Of a stretch of 64,000 nucleotides of DNA, positions 15,636-25,315 are shown one piece after another (position 1 is the stretch's first letter; every line of letters starts with the position of its first letter). This DNA comes from an uncultured Rivibacter sp. GTDB taxonomy: Bacteria > Pseudomonadota > Gammaproteobacteria > Burkholderiales > Burkholderiaceae. Below the pieces are notes generated by a model that had not been told where the DNA came from, searched no databases, and was given only the letters and a program-made list of their open reading frames with translations. The DNA is taken from contig CAMLLU010000027.1 of assembly GCA_946480925.1 (NCBI GenBank), forward strand, positions 1 to 64,000. Reading direction: 5' to 3'. The translations under genes and the position numbers were made by a program.

Positions 15636-16622
15636 ATGCCACACGCTCGTTCCATCACGCGCCGCACGTTTGTCGGCGCACTGCCCGCGCTCGGGCTGCC
15701 TTCTGCCTTTGCGCAGCCCGGTGCAGGCGATGCGTACCCGCGCCAATTGATCCGCCTCGTCGTGCCCTACCCCGCCGGCGGCGCCACCGACACGCTGGGC
15801 CGCCTCATGGCCACCAAGCTGCAGGAAGCCTGGGGGCAGAACGTGATCGTCGAGAACAAGCCCGGCGCCTCGGGCACCATCGGCAACGATATGGTGGCCA
15901 AGGCCGCGCCCGACGGCTACACGGTGCTGCTGGGCATCACGGCCATCGTGCAGGTGCCGGCGCTCATGCCCAACCTGCCCTACGACGTGATGAAGGACCT
16001 GCAGCCGCTGGCGCAGGTGGCCAGCACCAACTCGCTGCTGGCCGTGCCCAGGTCGGCCTCCGTCACCACGCTGAAGGAATTCGTGGCGCTGGCCAAGGCC
16101 AACCCGCACAAGTTCAACTACGGCTCCTATGGCATAGGCACTTCCTCGCACATCCAGGGCTCCTTGCTCAACATGCAGGCCGGGCTCGACCTGGTGCACG
16201 TGCCCTACAAGGGCGCCGCGCCGCTGTTGACCGATTTGCGCGGCGGCCAGCTGCATTCGGCCTTCATCGACATGGCCACCGCCCGCCCCCACCTCGACGC
16301 GATGAAGCCGCTGGCCGTCACCGGCCCCAAGCGCAACCCGCTGCTGCCCAACGTGCCCACGTTTACCGAGCTGGGCTATCACTCGTTCGAGCCGCTGGGC
16401 TGGTTTGCGCTCTTCATGCCGGCCGGCGTGCCCGCGCCCATTGCGAAGAAGTTCGCCGACGAGGCCAACCGCATCCTGCGCCTGCCCGACGTGGTGCAGC
16501 GCATCGAAGCACTGGGCATGACGCCCGGCGGCATGCCCACGGCCGAGTTCGCGAAGGTCATGCGGGACGACGCCGCCATCTACAGCAGGATCATCCGCGA
16601 CGCGAACATCCGCCTCGAGTAG
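15636..16622 (+). CDS. Bug/TctC-family periplasmic solute-binding protein
   Basis: 328 aa with AAGGAGA at 15621-15627. The N-terminus has RR followed by a hydrophobic stretch and AFA-Q, a Tat- or Sec-type signal. Family signatures are RLVVPYPAGGATD (about 37-50), VENKPGASGTIG and HVPYKGAAP. Bug proteins bind carboxylates in the periplasm. No TctA/TctB membrane genes occur in the window. It is the first of three Bug genes in this cluster and is followed by a thiolase gene. Confidence 0.9.
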   Translation: MPHARSITRRTFVGALPALGLPSAFAQPGAGDAYPRQLIRLVVPYPAGGATDTLGRLMATKLQEAWGQNVIVENKPGASGTIGNDMVAKAAPDGYTVLLGITAIVQVPALMPNLPYDVMKDLQPLAQVASTNSLLAVPRSASVTTLKEFVALAKANPHKFNYGSYGIGTSSHIQGSLLNMQAGLDLVHVPYKGAAPLLTDLRGGQLHSAFIDMATARPHLDAMKPLAVTGPKRNPLLPNVPTFTELGYHSFEPLGWFALFMPAGVPAPIAKKFADEANRILRLPDVVQRIEALGMTPGGMPTAEFAKVMRDDAAIYSRIIRDANIRLE

Positions 16623-16726
16623 CGAAGAGCGGTTCTGCCAATGCAAATGGTCGTGCGTGCCATTGGTCGCGCGGCCTGTGGGCCGCAAGCTGGCGGCACC
16701 CGGAACACAGCTTCAAGGACCACCGC

Positions 16727-17911
16727 ATGAACCGCAAAGTCTTCGTCGCCGGCGTCGGCATGATCCCGTTCACCAAGCCGGGCAAGAGCGAGCCCTACAT
16801 GGTGATGGGCGAGCGCGCCGCGCGGCTGGCGCTGCAGGACGCCGGCGTGCCCTACGGCCAGGTGCAGCAGGCCTACGTGAGCTACGTCTACGGCGACTCC
16901 ACCGCCGGCCAGGCCGCGCTTTATCGCGTGGGCCTGTCCGGCATTCCGGTGTTCAACCTCAACAACAACTGCTCCAGCGGCTCGAGCGCGCTGTTCCTCG
17001 CACGCCAGGCGGTGCAAAGCGGCGCCGTTGAATGCGCCATCGCACTGGGCTTCGAGCAGATGGTGCCCGGCGCGCTCAAGGGCGCCTACGACGACCGCCC
17101 CTCGCCGATGGCGCGCTTCGCGCAGACCATGACCGAGCTGCAGGGCTACGACACCAGCGCGCCACGTGCCGCGCAGTTCTTCGGCGGGGCCGGGCGGCAC
17201 TACATGCAGGAGCACGGCATCCACGCCGACACCTTCGCGCGCATCTCGGTGAAGGCTCGCCAGCATGCGGCGCGCAACCCGCTCGCGGTGTTTCGCGACA
17301 CGGTGACGCTCGACGAGGTGATGGCCGCACCCACGGTGTTCGAGCCGCTCACCCGCCTGCAATGCTGCCCGCCCACCTGCGGCGCCGCGGCGGCGGTGTT
17401 GTGCTCGGAAGAGTTCGCACGCCGCCATGGCATCGACACCAGGGTCTTCATCGCCGCTCAGGCCATGACCACCGACACGCCCAGCACCTTCGAGCAGCGC
17501 GACATGCGCCAGCTCGTGGGCTACGACATGACCCAGGCCGCAGCCGCGCAGGTGTACGAGGCGGCAGGCATCGGCCCCGAAGACCTCGACGTGGTGGAGC
17601 TGCACGACTGCTTCACCGCCAACGAGCTCATCACCTACGAAGCCCTGGGCCTCACGCCCGAAGGCACGGCCGAGAAGTTCATCGTCGAGGGCGACAACAC
17701 CTACGGCGGCCGCGTGGTCACCAACCCCTCGGGCGGCCTGCTCTCCAAGGGCCACCCGCTGGGCGCCACCGGCCTTGCGCAATGCGCCGAGCTCACGTGG
17801 CAGTTGCGCGGCCAGGCCGAGCAGCGGCAGGTCGAAGGGGCACGCCTGGCGCTGCAGCACAACCTGGGGCTGGGCGGCGCCTGCGTCGTCACGCTGTACC
17901 AGGCCGCATGA
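16727..17911 (+). CDS. Thiolase / SCPx-type lipid-transfer thiolase
   Basis: 394 aa from ATG 16727 (MNRKVFVAGVGMIPF). The nucleophilic Cys is present in NNNCSSGSSALF, and the C-terminal GHPLGATG with the downstream GGACVV completes the active site. It would cleave a 3-ketoacyl-CoA to a shortened acyl-CoA plus acetyl- or propionyl-CoA. The next genes encode two MaoC-type hydratases and an acyl-CoA dehydrogenase, giving a full beta-oxidation set. The frame is open much further upstream, but that part is a shadow of the Bug gene. Confidence 0.87.
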   Translation: MNRKVFVAGVGMIPFTKPGKSEPYMVMGERAARLALQDAGVPYGQVQQAYVSYVYGDSTAGQAALYRVGLSGIPVFNLNNNCSSGSSALFLARQAVQSGAVECAIALGFEQMVPGALKGAYDDRPSPMARFAQTMTELQGYDTSAPRAAQFFGGAGRHYMQEHGIHADTFARISVKARQHAARNPLAVFRDTVTLDEVMAAPTVFEPLTRLQCCPPTCGAAAAVLCSEEFARRHGIDTRVFIAAQAMTTDTPSTFEQRDMRQLVGYDMTQAAAAQVYEAAGIGPEDLDVVELHDCFTANELITYEALGLTPEGTAEKFIVEGDNTYGGRVVTNPSGGLLSKGHPLGATGLAQCAELTWQLRGQAEQRQVEGARLALQHNLGLGGACVVTLYQAA

Positions 17912-17921
17912 GGGCCGCACG

Positions 17922-18365
17922 ATGATCGACCGCCGCTACATCGGCCACACGCTCGAGCCCTTCTCGGTGCCCGTCGAGCCTGGCCGCCTGCGCTTCTTCG
18001 CCAAGGCCACGGGCCAGACCGACCCCGTCTACACCGACGCAGCCGCCGCGCGCGACACGGGCCACCGTGACCTGCCGGTGCCGCCCACCTTCCTGTTCTG
18101 CCTCGAAATGGAAGGCCTCAACCTGGCGGCCATTCGCGAGCTGCTGGGGCTGGACTACCGGCGCCTGCTGCACGGCGAACAGGAGTTCACCTACCACGCC
18201 ATGGCTCATGCCGGCGACGTGCTGCGCTTCGAACAGCGCATCGAAGACATCTACGACAAGAAAGGTGGCGCGCTCGAGTTCGTGGTACGCCGCACGCGCG
18301 TGAGCAACCAGCACGGCACGCTGGTGGCCGAGTTGCGCGCGGTGACGGTGATGCGCAATGCCTGA
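17922..18365 (+). CDS. FAS1-like dehydratase / MaoC N-terminal-type hydratase subunit
   Basis: 147 aa. It matches the MaoC-like N-terminal domain: a start IGHTLEPFSVPVEPGRLRFF, PVPPTFLF, and YHAMAHAGDVLR. These domains often lack the catalytic D/H pair and work with a second MaoC protein, here encoded 13 bp downstream. A heteromeric enoyl-CoA hydratase, as in the ChsH1/ChsH2 type of sterol degradation, is the likely arrangement. The specific substrate is unknown. Confidence 0.8.
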   Translation: MIDRRYIGHTLEPFSVPVEPGRLRFFAKATGQTDPVYTDAAAARDTGHRDLPVPPTFLFCLEMEGLNLAAIRELLGLDYRRLLHGEQEFTYHAMAHAGDVLRFEQRIEDIYDKKGGALEFVVRRTRVSNQHGTLVAELRAVTVMRNA

Positions 18366-18378
18366 CCACGGAGCCGCC

Positions 18379-18807
18379 ATGAAGCACACGCTGACCTTCG
18401 ACGCCGTGAACGTGGGCGACGCGCTGCCCGGCTTCGAGACCGAACCCATCTCGCGCCTGGCGCTCGCGCTGTACTGCGGCGCCTCGGGCGACCACAACCC
18501 CATTCACGTGGACATCGACTTCGCCCGCGCGGCCGGCCAGCCCGACGTGTTCGCGCACGGCATGTTGTCGATGGCCTACCTGGGCCGCCTGCTCACCCGC
18601 TGGGTGCCGCAGCAGCAGCTGCGCCAGTACGGCGTGCGCTTCGTGGCCATCACGCACGTGGGCGAGCGCATCACCTGCCGCGGCACCGTGGCCGAGAAGT
18701 TCGAGGCCGAAGGCGAGCCCCGCGTGCGGCTGGAGCTCTCCACCGTGGGCAGCGACGGCCAGGTCAAGCTGAGCGGCGAAGCGGTGGTGGCCTTGCCGCG
18801 CCACTGA
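18379..18807 (+). CDS. MaoC-like (R)-specific enoyl-CoA hydratase subunit
   Basis: 142 aa from ATG 18379, preceded by GGAG. YCGASGDHNPIHVD holds the hydratase-2 catalytic Asp and His, and VFAHGMLSMAYLG follows as in MaoC proteins. It adds water to a 2-enoyl-CoA, giving a 3-hydroxyacyl-CoA, probably as the catalytic partner of the gene before it. An ATG at 18358 overlapping that gene is an alternative start. Confidence 0.85.
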   Translation: MKHTLTFDAVNVGDALPGFETEPISRLALALYCGASGDHNPIHVDIDFARAAGQPDVFAHGMLSMAYLGRLLTRWVPQQQLRQYGVRFVAITHVGERITCRGTVAEKFEAEGEPRVRLELSTVGSDGQVKLSGEAVVALPRH

Positions 18808-18824
18808 GCACCGAGGGACGCACC

Positions 18825-19985
18825 ATGCCCATCAAGACACCCCCTCGGCCGTGGATGGACGGCGAGCTCGAGCTGCTGCGCGACACCGCGCGCCGCTTCT
18901 TCGAAACCGAATGCGCACCGCACCAGGAGGCGTGGGCCGCGCAGAAGCATGCCGACCGCAAGGTGTGGCGGCGCGCCGGCGAGCTGGGGCTGCTGTGCGC
19001 CGGCATCCCCGAGCAATACGGCGGCGGAGGCGGCCACTTCCTGCACGAGGCGGTGATCTGCGAAGAGCAGCAGCGTGCGCTGGTCAACAGCTTCAGCATC
19101 AACGTGCACAGCGGCATCGTGGCCCACTACCTGCTGGCCTACGGCAGCGAAGAGCAGAAGCTGCGCTGGCTGCCGCCCATGGCGCGCGGCGAGATGGTGG
19201 CCGCCATCGCGATGACCGAGCCCGGCGCCGGCACCGACCTGCAGCGCATCCGCACCACCGCCGTCCGCCAGGGCGACCGCTACGTGGTCAACGGCGCCAA
19301 GACCTTCATCACCAACGGCTGGCATGCCGACCTCGTGTGCGTGGCCGTGAAGACCGACCCGCAGGCCCAGGCGCGGGGCGTTTCGCTGCTGATGCTGGAA
19401 ACGCAGGACCTGCCGGGCTTTCGCCGCGGGCGCCTGCTCGACAAGATCGGCCAGCGCGCGCAGGACACGGTGGAGCTCTCGTTCGACAACGTGCGCGTGC
19501 CGGTGGCCAACCTGCTGGGTGACGACGAAGGGCGCGGCTTCTCGCAGCTCATGCAGCAGCTGCCGCGCGAACGCCTGCTCATCGCCATCGGCTGCGCGGC
19601 CACCATGCAGCGCGCGGTGGACGACACGCTGGCCTACGTGCAGCAGCGCCAGGTGTTCGGCGAGCCCCTCATGGCCATGCAGAACACGCGCTTCAAGCTG
19701 GCCGAGTGCCAGACGCACGCCACCATCGCCCGCAGCTTCGTCGACGACTGCATCGCCCGCCTGCAGCGCGACGAGCTCGACGTGCCCACCGCCGCCATGG
19801 CCAAGTGGTGGACCACCCAGGTGCTGTGCCAGGTGGTCGACGAATGCCTGCAGCTGCACGGCGGCTACGGCTACATGAACGAATACCCCATCGCACGCAT
19901 GTATGCCGATGCGCGCGTGGGGCGCATCTACGGCGGGGCCAACGAGGTGATGAAGGAGATCGTGGCGCGCGCGATGGAAGCGTGA
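18825..19985 (+). CDS. Acyl-CoA dehydrogenase
   Basis: 386 aa with the three-part ACAD fold. AIAMTEPGAGTDLQ (FAD-binding middle domain) and NGAKTFITNG are clear. The C-terminal motif reads RIYGGANEVM, so Gly takes the place of the Glu seen in YEGT-type enzymes; in some ACAD subfamilies the catalytic Glu sits on another helix. It oxidises acyl-CoA to 2-enoyl-CoA. It forms one operon with the hydratases and thiolase upstream. Confidence 0.9.
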   Translation: MPIKTPPRPWMDGELELLRDTARRFFETECAPHQEAWAAQKHADRKVWRRAGELGLLCAGIPEQYGGGGGHFLHEAVICEEQQRALVNSFSINVHSGIVAHYLLAYGSEEQKLRWLPPMARGEMVAAIAMTEPGAGTDLQRIRTTAVRQGDRYVVNGAKTFITNGWHADLVCVAVKTDPQAQARGVSLLMLETQDLPGFRRGRLLDKIGQRAQDTVELSFDNVRVPVANLLGDDEGRGFSQLMQQLPRERLLIAIGCAATMQRAVDDTLAYVQQRQVFGEPLMAMQNTRFKLAECQTHATIARSFVDDCIARLQRDELDVPTAAMAKWWTTQVLCQVVDECLQLHGGYGYMNEYPIARMYADARVGRIYGGANEVMKEIVARAMEA

Positions 19986-20020
19986 GGCCCGCCGATCGTT
20001 CACCGCCTTCACCCCCACCA

Positions 20021-20048
20021 AACACCCGCTTCGGCAAATACAGATAGG
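20021..20048 (+). promoter_or_regulatory. Shared upstream element, copy A
   Basis: AACACCCGCTTCGGCAAATA is followed by CAGATAGG. The first 25 bases match 34195-34219 at 23 positions. It lies 96 bp before the acyl-CoA ligase start and is probably a regulator site or promoter shared with the operon at 34305. Confidence 0.5.
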
Positions 20049-20143
20049 CACCCGCGCAGCACCGCCCTAGCATGGACTGAACACCCTCCGCCGCAAGCGC
20101 CACAAGAGCACCACCGGCAAGAGAGCCCAGGAGACAAGCTCGC

Positions 20144-21838
20144 ATGACCGCTCCCGTGTCCGCCCCCTGGTTCGACGCCTGGCCCGAAGGCCTGCCCCGG
20201 CAGATCGACGTGCCCGAAGTCACGTTGAACCACTACCTCGAGGTGGCCGCGGCGCGCCACCCCGACAAGGCGGCCGTGGTGTTCTTCGACCAGGCCCTCG
20301 GCTTCGGCGAGCTCAAGGCCCAGGCCGATGCGCTGGCCGGACACCTGCAGCGCCACGGCCGCGTGGAGCCCGGCGACCGCGTGCTGCTCATGAGCCAGAA
20401 CTGCCCGCAGTTCACCGTCGCCTTCCACGCCGCCGTGCGCTGCGGCGCGGTGGTGGTGCCGGTCAACGCGATGTGCACCGCCGACGAGCTTTCGCACTAC
20501 GTGGCCGACAGCGGCGCACGCGTGGCCATCGCCGCGCAGGAGCTGCTGCCCGCGTTGCGCCCGGCACTGCGCGAAGGGCACCTGCGCCATGCCGTGGTGA
20601 TCACCTATGCCGATGCACTGGGCCGAGCCACCGGCCTCAACGTGCCCGACGGTGTGCGCGCCCCGCGCGCCGGGCTCGACGACCCGCGCCTCGTGCACTG
20701 GTCGCAGGCACTGGCCGCCGGCCTCGCGCCGCGGCCCGTGCCCATGCTGCCGGACGACCTATGCCTGCTGCCCTACACCTCGGGCACCACCGGCCGGCCC
20801 AAGGGCTGCATGCACACGCATCGCACGCTGCTGGCCTCCACGCTGTCGGCCATCCGCTGGCGCGGGCTGCAGGCCGGCTCGGTGGTCATGGGCGTGGCGC
20901 CGCTGTTCCACTTGCTGGGTCTGCAGAACGCGATGCTCATGCCCATGGCGCTCGGCGCCACGGTGGTGATGCTGCCGCGGTGGGACGCCGCCAATGCCGC
21001 ACGCCTCATCGAGCGCCACCGCGTGAGCGTGTGGGCCGCGCCGCCGGCCATGCTGATCGACTTCTTCGCGCACCCGCTGGCGCAGCAGCACGACCTGTCC
21101 AGCCTGGCCATCCTCAACGGCGGCGGCGCGGCCATGCCCGAGGCCGTGTCGGCCATGCTCAAGGAGCGTTTCGGCCTGGGCTACATCGAAGGCTACGGCC
21201 TCACCGAAACCGCTTCGTTCCTGCACTGCAACCCGCTGCACCGCGGCAAGCGCCAATGCCTGGGCGTACCGGCCTTCGGCGTGGACTCGCGCATCGTCGA
21301 CCCCGAGACGCTGGCCGAGCTGGCGGTGGGTGAAGTGGGCGAGCTCGTCACCAGCGCACCGCAAGTCATGCTGGGCTACTGGCGCGACGACGCGGCCAAC
21401 GCGGCCTGCTTCTTCGAACGCGACGGCAGGCGCTTCTTGCGCACCGGCGACCTCGCCACCATGGACGCCGAGGGCTACTTCTTCATGCGCGACCGGCTCA
21501 AGCGCATGATCAATGTGAGCGGCTACAAGGTGTGGCCGGCCGAAGTGGAAAGCCGGCTCTACGAGCATCCCGCCATCCACGAGGCCTGCGTCGTGGCCCT
21601 GCCCGATGCGCGGCAGGGCGAGTCCGTGAAGGCCGTGGTGGTGCTCAAGCGCGGTGCCTCGCTCACCGAGGCCCAGCTCATCGCCTGGTGCCGCGAACAC
21701 ATGGCTGCCTACAAGGCCCCGCGCCACGTGGAGCTCCGCACGGCACTGCCCAAGTCGGGCACGGGCAAGGTGCTGTGGAAAGAGATCCAGGCCGAGCAGC
21801 ACGCGGCGCTGCCCGCGGCACCGGCCACCGTGTTCTGA
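20144..21838 (+). CDS. Acyl-CoA synthetase (AMP-forming)
   Basis: 564 aa ANL-superfamily enzyme. The P-loop-like motif is YTSGTTGRPKG, followed by GYGLTET, the hinge-type RTGDLATMD and a C-terminal PKSGTGKVLWKE with the catalytic Lys. It makes an acyl-CoA from a carboxylic acid, ATP and CoA. The gene directly precedes a Bug gene, suggesting coupled uptake and activation of one acid. A 25-bp element shared with another operon lies in its leader. Confidence 0.9.
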   Translation: MTAPVSAPWFDAWPEGLPRQIDVPEVTLNHYLEVAAARHPDKAAVVFFDQALGFGELKAQADALAGHLQRHGRVEPGDRVLLMSQNCPQFTVAFHAAVRCGAVVVPVNAMCTADELSHYVADSGARVAIAAQELLPALRPALREGHLRHAVVITYADALGRATGLNVPDGVRAPRAGLDDPRLVHWSQALAAGLAPRPVPMLPDDLCLLPYTSGTTGRPKGCMHTHRTLLASTLSAIRWRGLQAGSVVMGVAPLFHLLGLQNAMLMPMALGATVVMLPRWDAANAARLIERHRVSVWAAPPAMLIDFFAHPLAQQHDLSSLAILNGGGAAMPEAVSAMLKERFGLGYIEGYGLTETASFLHCNPLHRGKRQCLGVPAFGVDSRIVDPETLAELAVGEVGELVTSAPQVMLGYWRDDAANAACFFERDGRRFLRTGDLATMDAEGYFFMRDRLKRMINVSGYKVWPAEVESRLYEHPAIHEACVVALPDARQGESVKAVVVLKRGASLTEAQLIAWCREHMAAYKAPRHVELRTALPKSGTGKVLWKEIQAEQHAALPAAPATVF

Positions 21839-21870
21839 GCCGGCAACACCTTCACGAAAGAGGAGACACC

Positions 21871-22851
21871 ATGCGCCTGCTGACACGCTCCCTGCTGCTG
21901 AGCGCCGCGCTCTGGGCCGCTGCCTTCATGGCCGTGCTCATGCCCGTGCCGGCACTGGCCCAGGCCTACCCGAGCAAACCCATCATGCTGGTGCTGTCCT
22001 TCCCGCCCGGCGGCTCGTTCGACCCCATCTTCCGCGCGCTGGGCAATGCCGCGGCCAAGGAGCTGGGTCAGCCGGTGGTGCTGGTGCACAAGCCCGGCGC
22101 GGGCGGCGTCACCGGCACGGCGGGCCTGGCCACCATGAGCGAGGCCGACGGCTACACCCTCGCCGTGATGCACAACTCGGTGATCCGCCAGCCGCTCATT
22201 GCCAAGACACCCTGGGACCCGCTCAAGGACTTCACCTACGTGATCGGCCTCGCGAGCCTGAGCACCGGCATCACCGTCGCGGCCGACGCACCGTGGAAGA
22301 CGCTGGCCGACCTGCTGGCCGATGCGAAGGCGCGCCCCGGGCTCATCAGCTGGGGCAACGTGGGCGCCATCAGCGCCAACCGCATCTACGCCGAGCGGCT
22401 CGCGCGCTCGGCCGGCGCAAAGTTCAACATGATCCCGTTCAAGGGCGGCAGCGAAGCCTTCACCGCGCTGATCGGCGGCCACCTCGACGTCTATGGCGAC
22501 CCCGGCTTCGGTGCCATGGCCTCGGCCGGCAAGGTGCGCCTGCTCGCCACCATGACCGAGCAGCGCCTGGCGCGCTGGCCCGCCGTGCCCACGCTCAAGG
22601 AGCTGGGGCACGACTTCGTGGTGCAGTCCAACGTGGGCCTGGTGGCGCCGCGCAACCTGCCGCTGGCCATCACCGAGCGGCTGCACGCCGCCTTCCGCAA
22701 GGCCGCCGAAGACGCCGACTACAAGCGCCTGTCCAACGAGTTCGACATGGCCCCCGCGCTGCTCGACCCCGCCGGCTACAAGGCCTATGCGCAGGCCCAG
22801 TTCCAGCGCGAGAAGACCATGCTCGACGAGATCGGCTTCAAGCCTGAGTGA
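21871..22851 (+). CDS. Bug/TctC-family periplasmic solute-binding protein
   Basis: 326 aa with an AGGAG ribosome site and a classic Sec signal ending ALA-Q (about residue 31). Signatures are LVLSFPPGGSFD, VLVHKPGAGGVTG and IPFKGGSEAF. It differs clearly from the first Bug protein, so a different ligand is plausible. It lies 32 bp after the acyl-CoA ligase, and is probably co-transcribed. Confidence 0.9.
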   Translation: MRLLTRSLLLSAALWAAAFMAVLMPVPALAQAYPSKPIMLVLSFPPGGSFDPIFRALGNAAAKELGQPVVLVHKPGAGGVTGTAGLATMSEADGYTLAVMHNSVIRQPLIAKTPWDPLKDFTYVIGLASLSTGITVAADAPWKTLADLLADAKARPGLISWGNVGAISANRIYAERLARSAGAKFNMIPFKGGSEAFTALIGGHLDVYGDPGFGAMASAGKVRLLATMTEQRLARWPAVPTLKELGHDFVVQSNVGLVAPRNLPLAITERLHAAFRKAAEDADYKRLSNEFDMAPALLDPAGYKAYAQAQFQREKTMLDEIGFKPE

Positions 22852-22860
22852 CCGACCCAA

Positions 22861-23328
22861 GTGACTTCTCTGCGCCCCATGCCTGCATCCACCGCCACCT
22901 CCGAGCGCCCGCCCGTCAGCGGCCCCGAGCGCCACATCCCCTTCCTTGAAAAGATCGGCATGCGCCGCGTGCGCGTGGGCGCGGGCGCGGGCGAAGCCGT
23001 GGTCACCCTCGAGCTGCAGCCCGACCTGCTCAACAACCACGGCGCGGGCCACGGCGGCGTGCTCATGACACTGCTGGACAGCGCCATGGCCAACGCCGCG
23101 CTGAGCCGCATCGACTTCACGCGCGAGGTGGTCACCGTCGACATGCACATCGCCTTCATGCGCCCGGCCGCGGGCCGGCTCGAAGCCACGGGCCACGCCA
23201 CCGGCGGCGGCCGCTCGGTGTGCTTCTGCGAAGCCGAGGTGGTGGATGCGAGCGGCGAGGTCGTCGCCCGCTCGATGGGCACCTTCCGCTACCGCGCGCC
23301 GGCCACCGCCGAAGCGGCCGCGCGCTGA
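22861..23328 (+). CDS. PaaI-family hotdog thioesterase
   Basis: 155 aa from GTG 22861, or 149 aa from ATG 22879. The hotdog signature is NNHGAGHGGVLMTLLDSAMA, with the central helix and the following DFTREVVTVDMHIAFM strand. It hydrolyses acyl-CoA or aryl-CoA thioesters, perhaps to rescue CoA from dead-end intermediates. It is in a compact operon between the Bug gene and the second ligase. Confidence 0.85.
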   Translation: MTSLRPMPASTATSERPPVSGPERHIPFLEKIGMRRVRVGAGAGEAVVTLELQPDLLNNHGAGHGGVLMTLLDSAMANAALSRIDFTREVVTVDMHIAFMRPAAGRLEATGHATGGGRSVCFCEAEVVDASGEVVARSMGTFRYRAPATAEAAAR

Positions 23329-23350
23329 CCCAGGCACCAGGGGACCCGCG

Positions 23351-24886
23351 ATGTACCTCACCCAGGGCCTGCACCGCGCGCTGCAGCGCCACCCGCACAA
23401 GATGGCGCTGCAGCACCTGGCCGAAGGGCAGGTGCGCCACTGGAGCTTCGTGCAATACGCCGACAACGTGGCACGCCGCGCCGCGGCGCTGCAGGCACGC
23501 GGCGTGGCCGTGGGCGACCGCGTGGCCCTGCTGGCCCCCAACGACGACGCGCTCATCACGCTGCTCATGGCCTGCTGGTGGCTGGGCGCCGTGGCCTGCC
23601 CGCTGAACACGCGCTGGAGCGTGCCCGAGCTGCGCTTCGCCGCGGCCGACTGCGGCGCGCGTGTGCTGGTGGCCGATGCCTCCTTCGCCGCGCAGGCCAC
23701 CGCGCTGGCCGACATCACCACCGTGGCCCGCTGCGACGACATCGCCGCCGAAGGCCTGGCCCTGGCGCCGATCGAAGACACCCGCACCGGCGGCGACGCG
23801 CTCGCCGCCCTGCTCTACACCGGCGGCACCACCGGCCGCGCCAAGGGCGTGATGCTCTCGCACGCCAACTTCTGGGCTGCATCCATCACGCGCGGCGCCG
23901 AGCTCAACAACACGCCCGACAGCGTCGCCCTGCTGGTGGCGCCGCTCTTTCACGTGGCGGGGCTGGGGCGGCTGGTGGGCCAGTCCATCGTGGGCGGCAC
24001 CTGCGTCACGATGCCGCAGTTCCGCGCCGAGGCGGTGCTGGCCGCCATCGAGCGGCACGGCATCTCCGACGTCATCGTCGTGCCCACCATGCTGCAGGCC
24101 CTGCTCGACGCGCCGTGCTTCGACGCGACCCGCCTGCAGAGCCTGCACCGCATCGCCTTCGGTGCCGCCCCCATGCCGCCCGACCTGCTGGACCGTGCAC
24201 TCGCCGCATGGCCGCAGGCCGAGTTCTTCCAGGCCTATGGCCTCACTGAAACCGCCGGCGCCGTGTGCATCAACCTGCCCGCCAACCACCGGCTCGAGGC
24301 GCGTGCCCGGGGCCTGCTGCGCTCGGTGGGCCGCGCCGGGCTGGGCGCCGAGATCCGCGTGGTCGATGAAAGCGGCTGCGACGTGCCGCGCGGCGAAGTG
24401 GGCGAGATCGTGGTGCGCGGCCCCATGGTCACGCGCGGCTACTGGCAGCAGCCCGACATCACGGCCCAGGCTTTTCGCGACGGGTGGTTCCGCACCGGCG
24501 ACGGCGGCCGCATGAACGAAGACGGCTACCTCTTCATTGCCGACCGCCTGAAGGACATGATCATTTCCGGCGGCGAGAACGTGTACCCCGCCGAAGTGGA
24601 GGCCGCGCTGCGCAGCCACCCCGCGGTGGCCGATGCCGCCGTGATCGGCGTGCCCGACGCGCGCTGGGGCGAGGCGGTGCATGCCGTGGTGGTGCTGCGC
24701 CCCACGGCCGATGCAGATCCCGCCACCGTGGGCGAAGTGCTGCAGGCCTGGTGCCGCCGACAGCTCGCGGGCTACAAGTGCCCGCGCGGCGTCAGCGTCA
24801 TGGAAGCACTGCCGCTGTCGGCCGCCGGCAAGGTGCTCAAGACGGTGCTGCGCGCGGCCCACCGCCCGCAGGGCGGCCAGGCCTGA
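23351..24886 (+). CDS. Acyl-CoA synthetase (AMP-forming), fatty-acid CoA ligase type
   Basis: 511 aa. The nucleotide motif reads YTGGTTGRAKG, with Gly where Ser is more common. AYGLTETAG, FRTGDGGRM and a C-terminal PLSAAGKVLKT with the acylation Lys complete the ANL fold. It activates a carboxylate to the CoA ester. Two thioesterase genes flank it, which fits control of CoA ester pools. Confidence 0.9.
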   Translation: MYLTQGLHRALQRHPHKMALQHLAEGQVRHWSFVQYADNVARRAAALQARGVAVGDRVALLAPNDDALITLLMACWWLGAVACPLNTRWSVPELRFAAADCGARVLVADASFAAQATALADITTVARCDDIAAEGLALAPIEDTRTGGDALAALLYTGGTTGRAKGVMLSHANFWAASITRGAELNNTPDSVALLVAPLFHVAGLGRLVGQSIVGGTCVTMPQFRAEAVLAAIERHGISDVIVVPTMLQALLDAPCFDATRLQSLHRIAFGAAPMPPDLLDRALAAWPQAEFFQAYGLTETAGAVCINLPANHRLEARARGLLRSVGRAGLGAEIRVVDESGCDVPRGEVGEIVVRGPMVTRGYWQQPDITAQAFRDGWFRTGDGGRMNEDGYLFIADRLKDMIISGGENVYPAEVEAALRSHPAVADAAVIGVPDARWGEAVHAVVVLRPTADADPATVGEVLQAWCRRQLAGYKCPRGVSVMEALPLSAAGKVLKTVLRAAHRPQGGQA

Positions 24887-24904
24887 GCAGGCTGTGAGCA
24901 GGCC

Positions 24905-25315
24905 ATGAACGACGTTACCCACGACCGCCACCAGGCTTTCTCTCGCGTGCCCTTCATGCACCTGCTCGGCGTGCACCGCGAGTTCTCGCAAGATGGCCGC
25001 GCACGCCTCGTTGTCGAGGCACGCCCCGAGATCGAGAACCTCATCGGCGCCGTGCACGGCGGCGTGGTGGCCACGCTGGTCGACGTGGTGATGGCCAGCG
25101 CCGCCGTCTCGAGGATCGACTTCACGCGCACCGCCGTCACGCTCAACCTCAACACCAGCTACCTGCAGCCCGGCCGCGGCCGCCTCACGGCCGACGGCGA
25201 GGTGGTGCAGGCCGACGACGAGATGGCGCAGTGCCGCGCCGTCGTCACCGACGAAAGCGGCCGCGTCGTCGCACGCGCCACCGGCACCTTCCGCTACCTG
25301 GACCACCGAGCATGA
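24905..25315 (+). CDS. PaaI-family hotdog thioesterase (second copy)
   Basis: 136 aa. The signature is IGAVHGGVVATLVDVVMASAA, followed by DFTRTAVTLNLNTSYL. It is related to the gene at 22861 and probably arose by duplication, since both share DFTR after the central helix. Its stop overlaps the ATG of the SDR gene by 4 bp. Confidence 0.85.
   Translation: MNDVTHDRHQAFSRVPFMHLLGVHREFSQDGRARLVVEARPEIENLIGAVHGGVVATLVDVVMASAAVSRIDFTRTAVTLNLNTSYLQPGRGRLTADGEVVQADDEMAQCRAVVTDESGRVVARATGTFRYLDHRA

Noticed and set aside
21709..25306. Two minus-strand frames of about 700 codons each (21709-23787 and 23156-25306)
   Set aside because: They lie opposite clearly recognisable ligase, Bug and thioesterase genes and show no domain-like content.
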